The position numbers and the translations under genes are program-made. This document shows positions 23,511 through 33,186 of a stretch of 64,000 nucleotides of DNA, piece after piece; position 1 is the first letter of the stretch, and each line of letters opens with the position of its first letter. Under the pieces are notes generated by a model. It did no database searches. It was not told the origin of the DNA and saw only the letters and a program-made list of their open reading frames with translations. The DNA comes from Sulfuricurvum sp. Its GTDB lineage: Bacteria > Campylobacterota > Campylobacteria > Campylobacterales > Sulfurimonadaceae. Where the stretch lies: positions 1 to 64,000 of the forward strand of contig JAUYUB010000019.1 of the NCBI GenBank assembly GCA_030692765.1, given 5' to 3'.

Positions 23511-24365
23511 ATGGAACAGTTTGAAGCGTATTTGTTAGCACATTTACCTGTTTCCCATAGTCCTCATCCTCACTATGAAACTTCATTGCGTCAAATGCTT
23601 ATTGGCGGAGGAAAGCGGTTTCGCCCCGCTTTATTGCTAGATGTGGTACGTGCCTACAATCCTTTGCTTCTTGAGAGTGCGTACAGTGTTGCGTTATCCA
23701 TTGAACTTCTCCATACTTATTCTTTAATACATGATGATTTACCTGCGATGGACAATGCTGATTTACGTCGTGGTATTGAGACATTGCATAAAACATACGA
23801 TGATATGACGGCTATATTAGCAGGTGATGCACTTAATACCTATGCATTTGAAGTTTTGAGTAATGCCCCTTTGAGTGCAACGGTGGTGGTCAAGCTTATT
23901 CGGGAACTTTCACATAATGGCGGACTCAATGGAATGGTATTGGGTCAAGCCATTGATTGCCATTTTGAGAATCAGCGACTCGAGTTAGATCAAGTCAAGA
24001 TGCTGCATATTCATAAAACAGGGATGCTTATTGCGGCATCGCTGAAGATGGGGGCAATTATTGTCGGGCGTGATGATATTGCCGATGCCCTTTATGATTT
24101 TGGAATTGATCTTGGATTGCTTTTTCAAATTCAAGATGACATCTTGGATGTTACGCAAGATTCGGTAAGCGCAGGAAAAACAACCAATAATGATGAGGCC
24201 AAAAACAGTTTTGTTACGTTATTGGGATTCGAGGAAGCGATGAGGGAAGCCAATACTCTAGGAGATAAACTTTTAGAGCAGATGGAAAGTTTTGATGAGA
24301 ATTTATATCGTGAATTGTCACCAACACTTACGAAATACATTAACCGACACAAGGAAAACAAATGA
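23511..24365 (+). CDS. ispA: Polyprenyl (farnesyl/geranyl) diphosphate synthase
   Basis: A 284-residue short-chain prenyltransferase. The first aspartate-rich motif is DDLPAMDNADLRRG (about residues 80-93) and the second QIQDDILDVTQD (about 208-220). The two bulky residues before the first motif (SLIHDD) fit a C15 product. The enzyme condenses isopentenyl diphosphate onto allylic substrates to feed quinone and undecaprenyl synthesis. It overlaps tkt by four bases (ATGA). Confidence 0.92.
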   Translation: MEQFEAYLLAHLPVSHSPHPHYETSLRQMLIGGGKRFRPALLLDVVRAYNPLLLESAYSVALSIELLHTYSLIHDDLPAMDNADLRRGIETLHKTYDDMTAILAGDALNTYAFEVLSNAPLSATVVVKLIRELSHNGGLNGMVLGQAIDCHFENQRLELDQVKMLHIHKTGMLIAASLKMGAIIVGRDDIADALYDFGIDLGLLFQIQDDILDVTQDSVSAGKTTNNDEAKNSFVTLLGFEEAMREANTLGDKLLEQMESFDENLYRELSPTLTKYINRHKENK

Positions 24366-26278
24366 GTAATGCAATGCGTCAAAAAATGGCGGATACGATC
24401 CGATTTTTAGCGGCTGATATGGTTCAACAAGCAAATTCTGGTCACCCGGGTGCTCCAATGGGGCTTGCAGATATCGCCGTTGTTTTATCGGAACACATGT
24501 CTCATAATCCAAAAGATCCGACATGGCTTAATCGTGATCGTATCGTTTTTTCAGGTGGACATGGAACGGGGCTTATTTATTCATTGAATCATCTTTGGGG
24601 ATACGGATTAGAGATCGATGATCTGAAGCAATTTCGTCAATTAGACTCTAAAACGCCTGGACATCCTGAATATCGCCACACTCCTGGCATTGAAATCACT
24701 ACAGGGCCTTTGGGTCAGGGAATTGCGAATGCAGTTGGCTTTTCGATGGCGTCTAAATATGTGGGACATAAGGTTAACTCTGAAACGGCACCATTGATTG
24801 ATCACCGTGTCTATTGTTTATGCGGCGATGGGGATTTGGAAGAGGGGATCAGTTATGAAGCATGTTCGATTGCCGGACATATGGGATTGGATAATTTAGT
24901 ACTGATTTATGATTCTAACCGTATCACTATTGAGGGTTCGACGGAACTTAGTTTAAGTGAAAACATTCGCGATCGTTTTGAATCACAGAAATGGGCTGTT
25001 CTAGAAATCGATGGTCATAATTTTGATGAAATTGATGGGGCATTAACGCAGGCAAAAACCATGACACGACCTGTTTTGATTATTGCTAACACGGTCATCG
25101 CAAAAGGTGCCGGAAAACTTGAGGGTTCTCACCATGCGCATGGTGCACCGTTGGGCCATGATGTGATCAAAGCGGCAAAAGAAGCTGCTGGATTTGATCC
25201 GGAAGCGACGTTTGCTGTTGATGCTGATGTGCTAGAGCGTTTTCGTTGTGCAATCGAAAAAGGGGAGTTGGCACAGCGTGAATGGAACCATCGACTCAAA
25301 GAGCTTCCACTTATGGAACAAAATGAAGCGTATGAGCAATTTATCAATCCAGATTTTAGCCGAATACAATGGCCAACATTTGAAAAAGCAGATGCTACGC
25401 GCAATACGAATGGGATTATTCTCAATGCAATTGCCAAAGCGATTCCCGGCTTTTTGGGAGGATCTGCTGATCTTGCTCCTTCGAATAAAACAGAGCTTAG
25501 TAACATGGGTGAATTTCCTAAAGGAAAAAATATCCATTTTGGTATCCGTGAGCATGCGATGGCATCCATCACCAATGCAATGGCGTTATATGGTCCGCTC
25601 TTGCCATTTAGTGCTACCTTCTTTGTCTTCAGTGATTATCTGAAACCTGCAGCACGTATCGCAGCACTTGCCGGTATCCAACAGTTCTTCATCTGGACAC
25701 ATGACAGTATTGGTGTGGGTGAAGATGGTCCAACGCATCAGCCCATAGAGCATTTAAGCCAATTTAGAGCACTTCCAAACTTTTACGTTTACCGTCCTGC
25801 GGATGGTACTGAAAATATGAAAGCATGGAAGAAAGCCCTTTCGATGAAAAGCTCTCCAAGTGCCTTTGTCTGTTCGCGTCAGAATCTTCCAGTATTGTCT
25901 ACACCACTTAAGGGTGATGTTGAAAACGGCGGATATTTGTTGAGTGAAGTGGCTAATGCAACAGTTACCTTGATGGCTTCTGGATCGGAAGTTTCTTTGG
26001 CATTAGAAACTGCTAAAGAACTAGCGGCACGCGGCGTGATGGCAAATGTGGTGAGTGTACCATGTTACGATTTGTTAATCGAACAACCTCTAAGTTACAT
26101 TGACTCGATTATTAAACCCGATACAAAAAAAGTGGCGATTGAAGCGGCTCGTGGATTGGAGTGGTACCGTTTTGCGGATACGGTTATTGCAATGGATACA
26201 TTTGGTGCGAGTGCTCCTGCAGATCAGTTATTTAAACATTTTGGATTCAGTGCGCAAGCTATCGCTGAACGCGTCTAA
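24362..26278 (+). CDS. tkt: Transketolase
   Basis: Transketolase moves two-carbon units in the pentose phosphate and Calvin cycles. The 638-residue protein has the thiamine-diphosphate motif CGDGDLEEGISYEACSIAGHMGLDNLVLIYDSN (about 155-187), the pyrimidine-domain glutamate in HFGIREHAM (about 393) and QFFIWTHDSIGVGEDGPTHQPIEHL (about 438-462). It is directly followed by the TrmH-family gene (2-base gap). Overlap with ispA suggests one transcript. Confidence 0.97.
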   Translation: MSNAMRQKMADTIRFLAADMVQQANSGHPGAPMGLADIAVVLSEHMSHNPKDPTWLNRDRIVFSGGHGTGLIYSLNHLWGYGLEIDDLKQFRQLDSKTPGHPEYRHTPGIEITTGPLGQGIANAVGFSMASKYVGHKVNSETAPLIDHRVYCLCGDGDLEEGISYEACSIAGHMGLDNLVLIYDSNRITIEGSTELSLSENIRDRFESQKWAVLEIDGHNFDEIDGALTQAKTMTRPVLIIANTVIAKGAGKLEGSHHAHGAPLGHDVIKAAKEAAGFDPEATFAVDADVLERFRCAIEKGELAQREWNHRLKELPLMEQNEAYEQFINPDFSRIQWPTFEKADATRNTNGIILNAIAKAIPGFLGGSADLAPSNKTELSNMGEFPKGKNIHFGIREHAMASITNAMALYGPLLPFSATFFVFSDYLKPAARIAALAGIQQFFIWTHDSIGVGEDGPTHQPIEHLSQFRALPNFYVYRPADGTENMKAWKKALSMKSSPSAFVCSRQNLPVLSTPLKGDVENGGYLLSEVANATVTLMASGSEVSLALETAKELAARGVMANVVSVPCYDLLIEQPLSYIDSIIKPDTKKVAIEAARGLEWYRFADTVIAMDTFGASAPADQLFKHFGFSAQAIAERV

Positions 26279-26280
26279 TA

Positions 26281-27033
26281 ATGACCGATTCACCTGAATA
26301 TCTTGAAAAAAAAGTTTTTTTTGATTCCCTGATAACTCTCTATGGGCGCAATGTCGCCGTAGAAGTTTTACGTGATGACACGATTCAAATACACAAACTT
26401 CATCTTTCAAAGAGCAATCGCAGCGATGAGACGATCGAAGAGATTCTTTCGCTTGCCGATATGCGCGGTGTGGAGATAAAATATCATTCCAAAGACTCTT
26501 TATCCCGTATCTCAAAAAACAGCGCACAAGACCAAGGTGTAGCGATCGATGTTCACTCCTCAAATTATCGTCATGCCAACTCCATTACACATGACTTTCC
26601 TAATGATTTTCGTTTTTTAGCACTGGATGGAATCAATAACCCTCAAAATCTTGGGATGATTGTCCGATCGGCTGCTGCGAGTAAAATTGATGGGATTATC
26701 TTGCCTCGTAAAAACAGTACGAAACTCTCCCCTCTGGTGATGAAAGCAAGCGCAGGAACGCTTTTTAAGATTCCTATTTATTATTGCAACGATTTGGAAG
26801 AAATTTTGACCCTGAGAGATACTGCTATCATAACGCTCTCATCACATGCGTCAGCGGACATTCATTCGCTGAAAATCCCACCTCGTTCTATTTTCGTTTT
26901 GGGAAATGAGAGTGAAGGTGTGAGTGAGAAAGTAGCAGCATCTTCTACACACAGTGTCTCTATTACGATGCATCGTGGAGTTGAATCGCTCAATGTCGCG
27001 GTGACAGCAGGGATAGTTAGCTTCCTACCATAA
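26281..27033 (+). CDS. TrmH/SpoU-family RNA 2'-O-ribose methyltransferase
   Basis: A 250-residue SPOUT enzyme with an N-terminal substrate-binding domain (about 1-95: YGRNVAVEVLRDDTIQIHKLHLS). Motif 1 is FLALDGINNPQNLGMIVRSAAAS (about 115-137), motif 2 FVLGNESEGVS (about 205-215) and motif 3 SITMHRGVESLNVAVTAGIVSFL (about 225-247). The target RNA is unknown. Its last 17 bases overlap the convergent thioredoxin-like gene. It is distinct from rlmB at 12481. Confidence 0.88.
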   Translation: MTDSPEYLEKKVFFDSLITLYGRNVAVEVLRDDTIQIHKLHLSKSNRSDETIEEILSLADMRGVEIKYHSKDSLSRISKNSAQDQGVAIDVHSSNYRHANSITHDFPNDFRFLALDGINNPQNLGMIVRSAAASKIDGIILPRKNSTKLSPLVMKASAGTLFKIPIYYCNDLEEILTLRDTAIITLSSHASADIHSLKIPPRSIFVLGNESEGVSEKVAASSTHSVSITMHRGVESLNVAVTAGIVSFLP

Positions 27034-27340
27034 GGTTATAGGGTCGGCGGATGGCATCCGTTATTTCTACAACACTCATATTGCGGCTTTTACGCAAAAA
27101 CTCCCGCCCTTCAAAAAAGATGAGAACGGTCGGGACAGTAAAGACGCTGTAATAAGAACTGATATCAGGTGTTTCAGAGATATCGATGCTCTCAATCTTA
27201 AAGGACAAGAATTCACCCATAATGGCGTCAGAGAGTTTGGGTTTAAGAACATGGCAAACACCGCATGATGGAGCACTGAAATAGAGCATCACGGCATCGT
27301 TGGCTTGAAGGGTGTTTTGTATTTTTTCTAGTTTCTGCAT
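27017..27340 (-). CDS. Thioredoxin-like protein
   Basis: A 107-residue thioredoxin-fold protein with the active site SAPSCGVCHVLKP (CGVC instead of the usual CGPC) at about residues 26-29 and the cis-proline in FTVPTVLIFFEG. No signal peptide, so cytoplasmic. The altered dipeptide between the cysteines would change its redox potential; its partners are unknown. It converges with the methyltransferase gene and is divergent from the radical SAM gene at 27368. Confidence 0.85.
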   Translation of the reverse strand: MQKLEKIQNTLQANDAVMLYFSAPSCGVCHVLKPKLSDAIMGEFLSFKIESIDISETPDISSYYSVFTVPTVLIFFEGREFLRKSRNMSVVEITDAIRRPYNLMVGS

Positions 27341-27367
27341 TCGGTATTATAACGTAAGGAAGTGATT

Positions 27368-28252
27368 GTGAAGTTTCATCGTGCCTACATCGAAATTACG
27401 AATGTATGCGGTTTAGCATGCAGTTTTTGTCCTCCAAAGGATCAGCCGACCCAGACAATGAGTCTTTCTTTCTTTGAATCCATTTTACTACAACTTCAAG
27501 AGTATACTCGGGATATAGCCCTGCATGTGATGGGCGATCCTATGGTTTTGTCTAATTTAAGTGATTATTTGGATGTTGCGCATGCATTAGGCTTTTCAGT
27601 CATGATTACGACAAGCGGTTTTTATTTGGATGAACCTCGTCGCACAATGCTGTTTCACCCGTGTATCAAACAAGTCAATGTCTCATTGAACAGTTTTAAT
27701 AAAAACAGTGTTTCTCGCAGCTTTGATGCATATATGGAAAATGTTTTAGCACTATGCGATGAAAAACTGCATCAGACACGTGAATTCTTTATCAATTTGC
27801 GATTATGGAATTTGGATGAAGTATGTAGTGAAGAAGACTTTAATGAAAAGCTTTTTCTCCTCTTAGAAAAACATTTTGCTCTAGGGGCAGGATTTATACG
27901 GACTCAGATAAGTGGTGAGCGGCAATCTTTGCGTGTAGCGTCAAAAATATTGCTCCATTTTGATCGATATTTTCAATGGCCCAGTTTGAATAATGAAATC
28001 TCTGGTGATGGATATTGTCACGGATTGAGTAAGCAAATCGCAGTATTGGCGGATGGTCGTGTGGTGCCGTGTTGCTTGGATGGTGAGGGAGTTATTGAAT
28101 TAGGTAACCTACATGTGACAAATTTGGGTAAAATTCTAACATCCGAGCGTGCTTGCACAATGCTTAATGGTTTTAAAAATGGTCATGCAGTTGAAGAACT
28201 ATGCCAAAAATGCAGTTATAAAGAACGTTTTGAGAAAGGGGAACTATCATGA
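27368..28252 (+). CDS. Radical SAM/SPASM-domain protein
   Basis: A 294-residue radical SAM enzyme. The [4Fe-4S] SAM-binding cysteines are Cys14, Cys18 and Cys21 (TNVCGLACSFCPP), with GDP near residue 57. A SPASM-like C-terminal region holds VVPCCLDGEGVIELGNL and LCQKCSYKERF, which would bind an additional cluster. The substrate is unknown; many SPASM proteins modify peptides or act in cofactor synthesis, but no precursor peptide gene is seen next to it. The GTG at 27368 has AAGGA seven bases upstream and is preferred over GTG 27362. It overlaps corA (ATGA). Confidence 0.85.
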   Translation: MKFHRAYIEITNVCGLACSFCPPKDQPTQTMSLSFFESILLQLQEYTRDIALHVMGDPMVLSNLSDYLDVAHALGFSVMITTSGFYLDEPRRTMLFHPCIKQVNVSLNSFNKNSVSRSFDAYMENVLALCDEKLHQTREFFINLRLWNLDEVCSEEDFNEKLFLLLEKHFALGAGFIRTQISGERQSLRVASKILLHFDRYFQWPSLNNEISGDGYCHGLSKQIAVLADGRVVPCCLDGEGVIELGNLHVTNLGKILTSERACTMLNGFKNGHAVEELCQKCSYKERFEKGELS

Positions 28253-29202
28253 TTAAATGTTTTGTGAAAAATGAAAACGCTATTGCACTCATTGACACCA
28301 TGTCTGAACTCGATGGAGATGTTATTGATCGGGTTATCTGGATTGATATGCTCATGCCAACCCATGATGAAATTATTTTTATTGAAAATACTTTTGGGAT
28401 TAAATTTCCGACGAAGCAAGAAACTGAAGAGATTGAGATCAGTTCACGTTATTGGGAAGAAAATGATAAGATTGAAATCAACAGCTATTTTTTGATCAGC
28501 TCAAATCAGAACTCTTTTAATGAAACCGTCTCTTTTATCCTTTATCGAGGGCTTCTGATTTCGATTCGATACGCTTCCCTGTACACCTTTGAAGAGTTCA
28601 ATCGTAAAGTCTACGCGACACCGCAGCAATTTGATACCGGTTATGACGTATTTTGTAATCTACTGGATATCCGTATTGATGCGGATGCAGATATTATCGA
28701 GAAACTTTCACGGGACATTGCAAGAATCCGTAAACATGTCTTTACGGATTATAAAAATGATGATGAAGAGATCTTGGAAAAAATCTCTTCATTTGAAGAT
28801 TTGAACATGCAAATCCGAGAAAGTTTAACGGATAAACAGCGTATCCTGAGCTCATTTTTAAAATCAGACAAATACAAACCATCGTTGAAACATGATGTTA
28901 CCGTCATGTTAAAAGATATAAAATCGCTGGTTGATTATACGGATTTTAATTTCCAAAGATTGGATTACTTACAGAATGTATTCGTAGGACTTTTGAGTAT
29001 TCAGCAAAATAAAGTTATCAAAATCTTTACTATTGTGAATGTTATTTTCTTGCCTCCGACGCTTATCGCGAGTATCTATGGGATGAATTTTCAGATTATG
29101 CCGGAGTTGAATTGGGAATATGGTTATGCAGTATCGGTAGTACTGATGATATTTTCATCGATCTTGCCGATTTATATTTTCAAACGAAAAGGATTGATTT
29201 AA
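28249..29202 (+). CDS. corA: CorA-type magnesium transporter
   Basis: A 317-residue CorA-family channel. A soluble cytoplasmic domain (residues ~1-250) is followed by two C-terminal membrane helices (about 258-282 and 290-310). The signature GMN is in YGMNFQIMPEL, between them. CorA pentamers admit Mg2+ or other divalent cations. It overlaps the radical SAM gene and precedes chaA, so it may be part of an ion-homeostasis run. Confidence 0.92.
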   Translation: MIKCFVKNENAIALIDTMSELDGDVIDRVIWIDMLMPTHDEIIFIENTFGIKFPTKQETEEIEISSRYWEENDKIEINSYFLISSNQNSFNETVSFILYRGLLISIRYASLYTFEEFNRKVYATPQQFDTGYDVFCNLLDIRIDADADIIEKLSRDIARIRKHVFTDYKNDDEEILEKISSFEDLNMQIRESLTDKQRILSSFLKSDKYKPSLKHDVTVMLKDIKSLVDYTDFNFQRLDYLQNVFVGLLSIQQNKVIKIFTIVNVIFLPPTLIASIYGMNFQIMPELNWEYGYAVSVVLMIFSSILPIYIFKRKGLI

Positions 29203-29262
29203 CAATCGTTCTTTGGGTACACGTATGGTACTATTATATCTAATACATTAAAGGATACACTT

Positions 29263-30408
29263 TTGGACAGGCGGATACGCTATTTTATAGAAGACTATTG
29301 GGACATATTTTTAGGAATATTTTCCATGTTACTCGCTTTTTTCTTTCATGCACAAGGTGATGGTATCATGGCTACTATTTTTGCAGCCATAGGCATTGCC
29401 GCCCTCTCCTTGACAGTTGCTGAAGTTGCCGACATCCTTTCAGAACGGCTACATGAACCTTATGGCAGTTTTGTTTTAACTTTTAGCGCGGTTGTCGTTG
29501 AGATTGTATTGCTCTATATGATTTTATTGGAAGCACGGCATTCACCAGGAGTACTAGAGACGGTTAAGGGGGGAATTATCTCTGCTGTGATTGTCGACCT
29601 GAATGTCCTTCTGGGCCTTTCAGTATTTTTGGGAGGACTTGCCTTTACACAGCAGCAACACAACAAAGAGACCTCTAGTGCTTACAGTACCGTTTTATTT
29701 GTGGCATCTTCTGCTCTATTAGTACCCGGGCTTTTAAGTCATACCGATCATGGATCGCTGGTTTTGACGCAAGTGAGTCATCTGATCGCTGGTTTGCTCA
29801 TGTTCTTCTATCTTATAATTTTTATTTTTCAAACCCAAACGCACACCCATTTCTTCAAAGCAACGGCGCGAAGCCGTTTCTTTCGTTTAAAACGTAAGAT
29901 CGAAGAAGAGGGTGAAGTAGACGAAAATGATTCAAGTGATTACATTTTTGAACATTTTCATACTGCAGTCAATTTTGCAGTTATTCTTGTGTTGATCGGT
30001 ATTATTGCGATTGGCGCAGAAATTTTTGCAAAAGATGGGATTAAGCTTGCGTATCAATACGGGATTTCAGCGGGACTCTCAGGATTGCTTATTGCAATTA
30101 TTAGCGTTTCACCTGAAATTTTCACGGCGGTACGTGCGGCGCGAAATGATCAAATACAGCGTGTTGTTAACATTGCGATGGGAGCTTCAACGGTTTCTAT
30201 TATTTTGACGGTCCCAATTTTGATGCTTTTAGCGTTTTACTCAGGCATCAATTTAACACTTGATTTTAATCCACTACAAATCGGAGCGCTTTTGCTAACG
30301 ATTTTATTGGTATCGAGAACAACAGAAGATGGAGAAACAAATTATTTTGAAGGTGCTTCTCATCTTATGTTTTTTCTTAGTTATGCGATTGTTGCAACCT
30401 ATTACTGA
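29263..30408 (+). CDS. chaA: ChaA-type calcium (sodium)/proton antiporter
   Basis: A 381-residue, ten- or eleven-span inner membrane protein of the Ca2+/cation antiporter family. The two inverted-repeat motifs are around AALSLTVAEVADILSERL (about 46-63) and ISVSPEIFTAVRAARND (about 285-301), with a hydrophilic acidic loop (KIEEEGEVDENDSSD) near the middle. TTG start at 29263 with AAAGGA about seven bases upstream. It exports Ca2+ or Na+ in exchange for protons. Overlaps yaaA by one base. Confidence 0.88.
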   Translation: MDRRIRYFIEDYWDIFLGIFSMLLAFFFHAQGDGIMATIFAAIGIAALSLTVAEVADILSERLHEPYGSFVLTFSAVVVEIVLLYMILLEARHSPGVLETVKGGIISAVIVDLNVLLGLSVFLGGLAFTQQQHNKETSSAYSTVLFVASSALLVPGLLSHTDHGSLVLTQVSHLIAGLLMFFYLIIFIFQTQTHTHFFKATARSRFFRLKRKIEEEGEVDENDSSDYIFEHFHTAVNFAVILVLIGIIAIGAEIFAKDGIKLAYQYGISAGLSGLLIAIISVSPEIFTAVRAARNDQIQRVVNIAMGASTVSIILTVPILMLLAFYSGINLTLDFNPLQIGALLLTILLVSRTTEDGETNYFEGASHLMFFLSYAIVATYY

Positions 30409-31145
30409 TGATTATTCTTTTTGCACCCAGTGAAGGAAAGCGCAGTGGAGGAGAATCCGCTAGCATAAAGCCTTTATCCTTCATTTTCACCGAACTGTAT
30501 GAAAAACGCCTTGAAGTCATTTCAAAATATGAAAAAGCAGTACAAGCGGGAAGCTATGATGATTTAAAAGAACTCTTTGGTATCAAAGACGAAAAAGAGT
30601 TTGCACGGTATAAAATACCATTTGATTGTGCACCTACTATGAAGGCGATAGAGCGCTACGATGGCGTCGCATACGATTATCTCTCATATGGCGATCTTGA
30701 TGCGTCACAACAAGCTTATATCGATCACAATGTCATCCTCTTCTCTAATTTATTTGGACCAATACAAGCCTGTGATTGTATCCCTGAGTATAAACTCAAA
30801 CAGGGTTCAATGATTGACTCAATGGCGCCGGAAAAATTCTATAAAAAATATTTCACAGACTCTCTGAATGCATATATTGGAAATCAAGAAGTATTGGATT
30901 TACGGGCAGGATTTTACGATAAGTTTTATACGCCAAAAAATACAGCGATGACATTGAAGTTTTTAAAAGAGGGAAAAGTAGTGAGTCATTGGGCAAAAGC
31001 TTATAGAGGATTGGTCCTTAGGGCTATTGCACAGAATAACATACTATCCTTTGAAGATTTTAAGCGGTTAAACATCGATGGGCTTACGCTTAGTGAGATG
31101 ATTAAAACAGAGAAAAAAAATGAGATTATCTATACAATCGGGTGA
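30408..31145 (+). CDS. yaaA: YaaA-family peroxide-stress protein
   Basis: A 245-residue YaaA (DUF328) protein, starting MIILFAPSEGKRSG with later VLDLRAGFYDKFYT and SHWAKAYRGLVLRAIAQNN. In E. coli YaaA lowers intracellular iron and DNA damage under peroxide stress. The usual family start ILLSPAK is here ILFAPSEGK, a divergent form. The ATG overlaps the chaA stop. Confidence 0.85.
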   Translation: MIILFAPSEGKRSGGESASIKPLSFIFTELYEKRLEVISKYEKAVQAGSYDDLKELFGIKDEKEFARYKIPFDCAPTMKAIERYDGVAYDYLSYGDLDASQQAYIDHNVILFSNLFGPIQACDCIPEYKLKQGSMIDSMAPEKFYKKYFTDSLNAYIGNQEVLDLRAGFYDKFYTPKNTAMTLKFLKEGKVVSHWAKAYRGLVLRAIAQNNILSFEDFKRLNIDGLTLSEMIKTEKKNEIIYTIG

Positions 31146-31159
31146 ATTTTAAATAGCTC

Positions 31160-31188
31160 TTGACTTTTAAAGAAAATGTATATATAAT
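31160..31188 (+). promoter_or_regulatory. Strong sigma-70-type promoter of the tRNA-tuf operon
   Basis: TTGACT (31160-31165) and TATAAT (31183-31188) are separated by 17 bases, the best consensus promoter in the window. It is 20 bases before the first tRNA. Confidence 0.85.
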
Positions 31189-31208
31189 TTCGGCTCCATT
31201 TCGTACAC

Positions 31209-31285
31209 GCCGGCATAGCTCAGTTGGCTAGAGCAGCTGATTTGTAATCAGCAGGCCCGGGGTTCAAGTCCTCGTGCCGGCACCA
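31209..31285 (+). tRNA. tRNA-Thr (anticodon TGT)
   Basis: Complete cloverleaf: acceptor GCCGGCA with TGCCGGC, anticodon stem GCTGA/TCAGC around loop TTTGTAA, T-loop TTCAAGT, encoded CCA. It is the first gene of the tRNA-tuf transcript. Confidence 0.97.
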
Positions 31286-31338
31286 TGAACGAAATCGGAA
31301 TGCATTACAATTATCAGTGTTAGACCAGATTAGGCCGT

Positions 31339-31424
<86 letters not shown>

Positions 31425-31427
31425 TCT

Positions 31428-31504
<77 letters not shown>

Positions 31505-31602
31505 CTGGGAGCTGAAGTACAATTCATAAAACTACTTCATAATTACCTAAAACCGTAAAATAGTTTTTAAGCTTCCAAAATACAAATATATTTATTGTTT
31601 AT

Positions 31603-31677
<75 letters not shown>

Positions 31678-31731
31678 GTAACCAGTTTGTAATTTTTTGA
31701 AAGCTTGAAAGCTATTTCAGCTGTTTTTTGG

Positions 31732-31737
31732 TATAAT
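31732..31737 (+). promoter_or_regulatory. Possible additional tuf promoter (-10 box)
   Basis: TATAAT 37 bases before the tuf ATG. The nearest -35 candidate (TTGAAA, 31705-31710) is 21 bases away, so this may be a weak or internal promoter within the tRNA-tuf operon. Confidence 0.45.
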
Positions 31738-31773
31738 TCCAAATTCATTTTAAATATTCAGTCGGAGGACACT

Positions 31774-32973
31774 ATGGCAAAAGAAAAGTTTACACGTACT
31801 AAACCACACTGTAACATCGGTACTATCGGTCACGTTGACCACGGTAAAACTACGTTGACAGCAGCAATTACAGCAGTTCTTGCTACTAAAACTGGTGCGA
31901 AATTTATGGACTACGATCAAATCGATAACGCTCCAGAAGAGCGCGAGCGCGGAATCACGATCGCTACTTCACACGTTGAGTACGAAACAGATGCGCGTCA
32001 CTATGCACACGTTGACTGTCCTGGTCACGCGGACTATGTCAAGAACATGATTACTGGTGCTGCACAAATGGACGGTGCTATTCTTGTTGTTTCTGCAGCA
32101 GATGGCCCAATGCCACAAACACGTGAGCATATCTTGCTTTCACGTCAAGTTGGTGTTCCATACATCGTTGTTTTCATGAACAAAGAAGACTTGGTTGATG
32201 ACGAAGAACTTCTTGAGCTAGTTGAGATGGAAATTCGTGAACTTCTTGATATGTATGATTTCCCAGGTGACGATACTCCAATCGTAGCTGGATCTGCATA
32301 CCAAGCGCTTGAAGAAGCGAAAAAAGGTATCATCGGTGACTGGGCTGCTAAAATCATTAAATTGATGGACGAAGTAGACCGTTATATTCCTCAGCCAGTT
32401 CGTGAAATGGATAAAGATTTCTTGATGCCAGTAGAGGACGTTTTCTCAATCTCTGGTCGTGGAACTGTTGTTACTGGTCGTATCGAGCGTGGTACTATCA
32501 AAATCGGTGAAACTATCGAAATCGTTGGTATCCGTGATACACAAACAACAACTGTAACAGGTGTTGAAATGTTCCGTAAAGAAATGGAAATGGGTGAAGC
32601 AGGCGATAACTGCGGAATCTTGCTTCGTGGTACTAAGAAAGAAGATGTTGAGCGTGGACAAGTTCTTTGTAAGCCTAAATCAATTACTCCTCACACAAAA
32701 TTTGAGGCAGAGATTTATGTATTGAGCAAAGAAGAGGGTGGACGTCATACTCCATTCTTCACTAACTATCGCCCACAATTCTATGTTCGTACAACGGACT
32801 GTACTGGTGCAATCACTTTGCAAGAAGGTACTGAAATGGTTATGCCTGGTGATAACGTAAAAATTATTGCTGAATTAATTCACCCAATCGCTATGGAAGA
32901 TGGAACTCGTTTCGCTATCCGTGAGGGTGGACGTACTGTCGGTGCAGGTGTTGTTTCTAAAATCCTTGCATAA
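31774..32973 (+). CDS. tuf: Elongation factor Tu
   Basis: EF-Tu brings aminoacyl-tRNA to the ribosome. The 399-residue protein has the G1 motif GHVDHGKTT (residues 19-27), G2 in [15 protein letters not shown]3 DCPGHADY, G4 NKED and G5 SAYQ-like segment, followed by the two beta domains ending [11 protein letters not shown]. The ATG at 31774 with CGGAGG about seven bases upstream is the true start; the frame is open 23 codons further upstream without support. It is the only tuf in this window. Confidence 0.98.
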   Translation: MAKEKFTRTKPHCNIGTIGHVDHGKTTLTAAITAVLATKTGAKFMDYDQIDNAPEERERGITIATSHVEYETDARHYAHVDCPGHADYVKNMITGAAQMDGAILVVSAADGPMPQTREHILLSRQVGVPYIVVFMNKEDLVDDEELLELVEMEIRELLDMYDFPGDDTPIVAGSAYQALEEAKKGIIGDWAAKIIKLMDEVDRYIPQPVREMDKDFLMPVEDVFSISGRGTVVTGRIERGTIKIGETIEIVGIRDTQTTTVTGVEMFRKEMEMGEAGDNCGILLRGTKKEDVERGQVLCKPKSITPHTKFEAEIYVLSKEEGGRHTPFFTNYRPQFYVRTTDCTGAITLQEGTEMVMPGDNVKIIAELIHPIAMEDGTRFAIREGGRTVGAGVVSKILA

Positions 32974-32979
32974 TTTTAC

Positions 32980-32995
32980 CCGACCTTAGGGTCGG
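32980..32995 (+). other. Hairpin between tuf and rpmG
   Basis: CCGACC and GGTCGG form a perfect 6-bp stem with loop TTAG, seven bases after the tuf stop. There is no T-run, so it is more likely a processing or partial attenuation site than a terminator. Confidence 0.5.
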
Positions 32996-33010
32996 AACAT
33001 AAGGCCTAAA

Positions 33011-33163
33011 ATGCGCGAAAATATACATTTAGCTTGTGAAAAGTGTACACGTCGTAACTATCACATTACTAAGAATAAAAAAACTCATACTGAGAAATTC
33101 TCAGCAAACAAATTTTGTAAATTCTGTCGTGAGCATACTGTTCACAAAGAAGCAAAACTTTAA
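33011..33163 (+). CDS. rpmG: 50S ribosomal protein L33
   Basis: A 50-residue protein with the zinc-binding form of L33: MRENIHLACEKCTRRNY with Cys9 and Cys12, and KFCKFCREHTVHKE with Cys35 and Cys38. It lies between tuf and tRNA-Trp, as in many bacteria. Confidence 0.97.
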   Translation: MRENIHLACEKCTRRNYHITKNKKTHTEKFSANKFCKFCREHTVHKEAKL

Positions 33164-33167
33164 GTTG

Positions 33168-33180
33168 TCCCCTTCGGGGA
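33168..33180 (+). other. TTCG-loop hairpin between rpmG and tRNA-Trp
   Basis: A C-rich/G-rich stem (TCCCC with GGGGA) around TTC(G) lies between L33 and tRNA-Trp. It could mark RNA processing to free the tRNA 5' leader. Confidence 0.4.
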
Positions 33181-33186
33181 TTTAAT

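Noticed and set aside
24131-24524. Antisense open frames across the ispA-tkt junction
   Set aside because: They lie opposite two clear genes and have no ribosome site or recognisable product.
31705-31773. A longer EF-Tu with 23 extra N-terminal residues
   Set aside because: The extra codons cover the promoter-like TATAAT and ribosome-binding region; EF-Tu starts at ATG 31774.
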